The notes under the pieces: generated by a model
Seen by the model: only the letters and a program-made list of their open reading frames with translations
Database searches by the model: none
Told to the model about the DNA's origin: nothing
Shown: positions 6,601 to 8,585 of the stretch, one piece after another
Layout of the letters: every line of letters starts with the position of its first letter
Numbering within the stretch: the stretch's first letter is position 1
Assembly: GCA_902493145.1 (NCBI GenBank)
Contig: CABUOA010000058.1
Location: 1-8,585 of the forward strand
Reading direction: 5' to 3'
Length of the DNA stretch: 8,585 bases
Origin: an uncultured Collinsella sp.
GTDB lineage: Bacteria; Actinomycetota; Coriobacteriia; Coriobacteriales; Coriobacteriaceae
Program-made: the position numbers and the translations under genes

Positions 6601-7387
6601 GCTCTCGCACGTCAAAAAGACCTTTAACAAGGGTACCGTCACCGAGAAGCGCGCACTCACCGGCGTCGACCTCACCCTTAACGACGGCGACTTTGTAACC
6701 GTGATTGGCGGCAACGGCGCCGGCAAGTCCACGCTGCTCAACATGATCGCCGGCGTGTATCCGCTCGATTCGGGCGTTATCGAGCTCGACGGCACCGACA
6801 TCTCGCGTCTGAGCGAGTCGCAGCGCGCCAAGTACCTGGGCCGTGTGTTCCAGGACCCCATGCGCGGCACCGCAGCAGACATGCAAATTGCCGAGAACCT
6901 GGCCCTCGCCAAGCGCCGCGGCCAGCGCCGCGGTCTTTCGTGGGGCGTCACCAAGGCCGAGAAGGACGAGTACGTTGAGCTACTTAAACGCCTGGACCTT
7001 GGCCTGGACACACGCCTCGACGCCAAGGTCGGCCTGCTCTCGGGCGGCCAGCGCCAGGCACTCACCCTGCTGATGGCCACGCTCACCAAGCCGCGCCTGC
7101 TGCTGCTCGACGAGCACACGGCGGCCCTCGACCCCAAGACGGCATCGAAGGTGCTCAACCTGACCGAGGAGATCGTCGACGAGAACCGCCTGACCACGCT
7201 CATGGTCACGCATAACATGAACGACGCCATCCGTCTGGGTAACCGTCTGATCATGATGCACGAGGGCCATGTGATTTACGATGTGGCCGGCGACGAGAAA
7301 AAGTCGCTCACCGTGGCCGACCTGCTGCAGAAGTTCGAGGAGGTCTCGGGCGGCGAGCTCGCCAACGACCGCATGCTGCTGAGCTAA
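6593..7387 (+). CDS. ABC transporter ATP-binding protein, TrpZ-type
   Basis: The 264-residue cytoplasmic ATPase powers the importer. All nucleotide-binding motifs are present: Walker A GGNGAGKST (39-47, Lys45), Q-loop VFQDP (Gln87), signature LSGGQ (149-153), Walker B LLLLDE with Asp173/Glu174, D-loop ALD and H-loop His207 in MVTHNM. The segment FQDPMRGTAADMQIAENLALA is typical of the ATPases that accompany ABC_sub_bind proteins. The ATG at 6593 overlaps the permease stop codon (shared ATGCTTAA) and is served by AAGGGAG 9 bases upstream, itself inside the permease gene; an in-frame ATG at 6584 abuts that site and is unlikely to be used. The gene ends with a stop codon built into the stem of a following hairpin. 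There is no second ATPase, so the transporter presumably uses a homodimer. Confidence 0.95.
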   Translation: MLKLSHVKKTFNKGTVTEKRALTGVDLTLNDGDFVTVIGGNGAGKSTLLNMIAGVYPLDSGVIELDGTDISRLSESQRAKYLGRVFQDPMRGTAADMQIAENLALAKRRGQRRGLSWGVTKAEKDEYVELLKRLDLGLDTRLDAKVGLLSGGQRQALTLLMATLTKPRLLLLDEHTAALDPKTASKVLNLTEEIVDENRLTTLMVTHNMNDAIRLGNRLIMMHEGHVIYDVAGDEKKSLTVADLLQKFEEVSGGELANDRMLLS

Positions 7388-7425
7388 ACCTACCAAAAAG
7401 GGACAGGTTTATTTTGGCAGGTTTT
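7386..7425 (+). terminator. Hairpin with GGGACAG loop, overlapping the ATPase stop codon
   Basis: The arms AAACCTACCAAAA (7386-7398) and TTTTGGCAGGTTT (7412-7424) pair over 13 positions with one A-C mismatch. The 13-base loop contains AGGGACAGG. The last two bases of the ATPase TAA stop codon are the first bases of the stem. A TTTT stretch ends the 3' arm. It can act as a terminator for the ABC operon and shares its loop with the hairpins at 7441 and 8488. Confidence 0.65.
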
Positions 7426-7440
7426 ATCTGCGCAAACGTC

Positions 7441-7480
7441 AAAACCGCCGCAAAGGGACAGACGCCCTTGCGGCGGTTTT
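7441..7480. terminator. Second hairpin with GGGACAG motif, strong bidirectional terminator
   Basis: AAAACCGCCGCAA-(A)-GGG (7441-7457) and CCCTTGCGGCGGTTTT (7465-7480) form a 16-bp stem with one bulged A and a 7-base ACAGACG loop. The A run on the left and T run on the right make it usable on either strand. It stands 16 bases after the previous hairpin, so the ABC operon has tandem terminators. Confidence 0.85.
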
Positions 7481-7544
7481 CGCATATTATGTCGATAATC
7501 CGATATTCAACCAGACTTTCTGGCTAAGGACTAAGGAAACTGCC

Positions 7545-7648
7545 ATGAGAAGACTCCTTCCCCGTCTTGCTTGACCGCCGCACTCCTTGCCGGCGCGCTC
7601 GCCGGCGGCCCAGCTTACGCCACCGCGGCCACCCCATCTCAAGTTATC
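7545..7648 (+). pseudogene. Remnant of a secreted-protein gene: signal peptide broken by frameshift
   Basis: An AAGGA ribosome site lies 7 bases before the ATG at 7545. The first frame reads MRRLLPRLA and stops at TGA (7572-7574). Reading on from 7571 in the -1 frame gives LTAALLAGALAGGPAYATAA, that is, the hydrophobic core and an AYA-type cleavage site of a classic Sec signal peptide. Adding one base near 7570 would join the two into one signal peptide with an Arg-rich n-region. No body of a mature protein follows: after about 35 residues the joined frame runs into a hairpin and then into the start of mscS, ending at 7735. This looks like a gene that lost a base and most of its length. A leader peptide of nine codons is a less likely alternative. 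Confidence 0.5.
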
Positions 7649-7649
7649 G

Positions 7650-7679
7650 GCCCGTCCGATGTGATCGGACGGGCTTCTT
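7650..7679 (+). terminator. Perfect 10-bp hairpin before mscS
   Basis: GCCCGTCCGA and TCGGACGGGC pair perfectly around a TGTGA loop and are followed by TTCTT. It lies just after the signal-peptide remnant and 43 bases before the mscS start. It is probably the original terminator of the decayed gene, kept while the coding part was lost; the T tract is weak. Confidence 0.6.
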
Positions 7680-7721
7680 GGTGGGTATCATGGTTGGATG
7701 ATCATGAGGAGGTTTCCCTAC

Positions 7722-8489
7722 ATGGAATTGTTTGAGCCAATTCTTCATTTCTTTGCACAACGATGGGTCCACAACATCATCTGGGCCGGTATCTTGGCCA
7801 TCGGCACCGCCGTTGCCGCCAAAATCGCGTCCAAGACCCTGCACCACCTGCTTAACCGCGATGATAACCCGCTCCCAGCATCGAGCATCTTCATCAACAT
7901 CACACGCGCCGTCATCTGGATGATCGGCGGCAGCTTTATCCTCGACAACTGTTTTGGCATTAATGCAAACGCCCTCGTCGCCGCTCTTGGCGTCGGCGGC
8001 ATCGCCATCTCGCTCGGCTTTCAGGACACGCTGTCGAACCTTATCGGCGGTATGCAGGTGACCTTCATGGGCATCATCAAGCCCGGCGACAATATCGAGG
8101 TCGGCGGCGTGTCGGGCGTGGTCCAAGACATCACCTGGCGCCACACGACCATCGAGGATGCCTGCGGGCAGACCATCATTGTGCCCAACTCCAACATCTC
8201 CAAGAACACGCTCGTGCACCTGATGCCCTTTGGGCGCGTGGCCGTGCCCGTTGCCGTAAAGGACACGTCTAAGTGGGCCTCGCTGGACGCGCTGGCAGAT
8301 GAGCTTACCGACGCCACCAAGGCCGCGGTGCTTCCCATCTCTGGCTTTGACAAGGAGCCGTACGTGCTCTTTAGCGAGATCGGCGACTTTGGCGTCAAGG
8401 GCAAAATCATCTTTATCGTCAGCGACGATAGCACCACCTTCACGGCAGCCGACGCCTGCATTCGTGCCATCGCCCCCATCATCGTCTAA
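7722..8489 (+). CDS. mscS: Small-conductance mechanosensitive channel, MscS family
   Basis: The 255-residue membrane protein is a compact MscS-type channel that opens under membrane tension to release solutes after hypo-osmotic shock. Membrane spans are at about 16-36 and 55-78, followed by the Gly/Ala-rich pore helix from 83 (NALVAALGVGGIAISLGFQD, then TLSNLIGGM). The beta-domain signature GDNIEVGGVSGVVQDITWR (122-140) and IIVPNSNI (152-159) complete the family pattern; the C-terminal alpha/beta part is of usual length. It resembles E. coli MscS (286 residues) in layout with slightly shorter termini. The ATG at 7722 has AGGAGG 9 bases upstream; in-frame ATGs at 7698 and 7704 precede or overlap that site. 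TATCAT at 7686-7691 may be a -10 box, without a clear -35. The TAA stop is part of the stem of the next hairpin. The symbol is by family similarity. Confidence 0.95.
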   Translation: MELFEPILHFFAQRWVHNIIWAGILAIGTAVAAKIASKTLHHLLNRDDNPLPASSIFINITRAVIWMIGGSFILDNCFGINANALVAALGVGGIAISLGFQDTLSNLIGGMQVTFMGIIKPGDNIEVGGVSGVVQDITWRHTTIEDACGQTIIVPNSNISKNTLVHLMPFGRVAVPVAVKDTSKWASLDALADELTDATKAAVLPISGFDKEPYVLFSEIGDFGVKGKIIFIVSDDSTTFTAADACIRAIAPIIV

Positions 8490-8526
8490 ACTACCACAAA
8501 GGGGACAGGCACCTTTGTGGTAGTTT
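8488..8526. terminator. Perfect 15-bp hairpin with GGGACAG motif, overlapping the mscS stop codon
   Basis: AAACTACCACAAAGG (8488-8502) pairs without mismatch with CCTTTGTGGTAGTTT (8512-8526); the 9-base loop is GGACAGGCA. Two bases of the mscS TAA stop codon form the base of the stem. The T run at the end is only three bases long. The element closely resembles that at 7386, and like the one at 7441 it is followed by CGCAT. Confidence 0.75.
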
Positions 8527-8533
8527 CGCATCG

Positions 8534-8542
8534 TGGTACCAT
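8534..8542 (+). promoter_or_regulatory. Candidate extended -10 promoter (TGGTACCAT) of the next gene
   Basis: TGG followed by TACCAT is an extended -10 element, 40 bases before the final ATG. TTGTGG at 8515-8520, inside the right arm of the preceding hairpin, lies 16 bases upstream of TACCAT and could serve as a weak -35. The arrangement would place the promoter directly on the edge of the terminator. Confidence 0.35.
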
Positions 8543-8582
8543 GGTTCATATCGTTGTTTAAACGACTAAGGGAGTAGACACC

Positions 8583-8585
8583 ATG
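8583..8585 (+). CDS. Start codon of the next gene (body outside window)
   Basis: The window stops exactly on an ATG preceded by AAGGGAG with 8 bases between, the same ribosome-site type as used by the esterase and ATPase genes. Nothing of the protein can be seen, so no function can be given. Confidence 0.6.

Noticed and set aside
6037..7254. 405-codon open frame on the minus strand across permease and ATPase genes
   Set aside because: It spans two well-supported genes on the other strand and has a Ser/Arg-rich, non-protein-like composition.
1..8585. tRNA/rRNA genes, CRISPR arrays, insertion sequences or phage genes
   Set aside because: No cloverleaf with CCA end, no regularly spaced repeats, no transposase or integrase motif was seen on either strand.

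Overview
The window is about 8.6 kb of GC-rich bacterial chromosome with densely packed genes, strong GGAGG-type ribosome binding sites and GC-ending codons. The overall style (high GC, actinobacterial-looking codon use, hairpin terminators, stand-alone PTS IIA, WYL regulator, TrpXYZ-type transporter) suggests a gut Coriobacteriia member, possibly Collinsella-like. That assignment is inference; no rRNA or other phylogenetic marker was compared. Nothing here looks like a phage, plasmid, CRISPR or defence region.

Layout. Positions 1-893 (minus strand) hold an alpha/beta-hydrolase esterase whose 3' end lies outside the window. A 244-bp divergent intergenic region separates it from a stand-alone glucose-type PTS IIA gene (1138-1701), closed by a hairpin terminator. 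Next comes asnS (asparaginyl-tRNA synthetase, 1883-3286, GTG start), with its own extended -10 promoter and a 12-bp-stem terminator. A WYL-domain transcriptional regulator follows (3544-4332). Then there is a three-gene ABC importer of the TrpXYZ / ABC_sub_bind type: lipoprotein (4492-5472), permease (5677-6600) and ATPase (6593-7387). The permease and ATPase genes overlap by 8 bases. A strong hairpin separates the lipoprotein gene from the two downstream genes. After a 334-bp gene-poor stretch comes a small MscS-type mechanosensitive channel (7722-8489). The window ends exactly on the start codon of another gene.

How the genes work together. Only the three ABC genes clearly form one functional unit: the lipoprotein captures a small ligand (aromatic amino acid or related compound, by family analogy), the permease forms the channel and the ATPase drives uptake. 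The other genes are mostly single transcription units with their own promoters and terminators: sugar transport and carbon signalling (IIA), translation (asnS), osmotic protection (MscS), regulation (WYL).

Most notable non-coding content. Three hairpins around the ABC ATPase and mscS genes share a GGGACAG loop motif; two of them are built directly onto the stop codon of the gene they follow. Between the ATPase and mscS lies a short remnant of a secreted-protein gene: a good ribosome binding site and ATG, then a signal peptide broken by a -1 frameshift, then a hairpin. No previously undescribed multi-gene system is evident.
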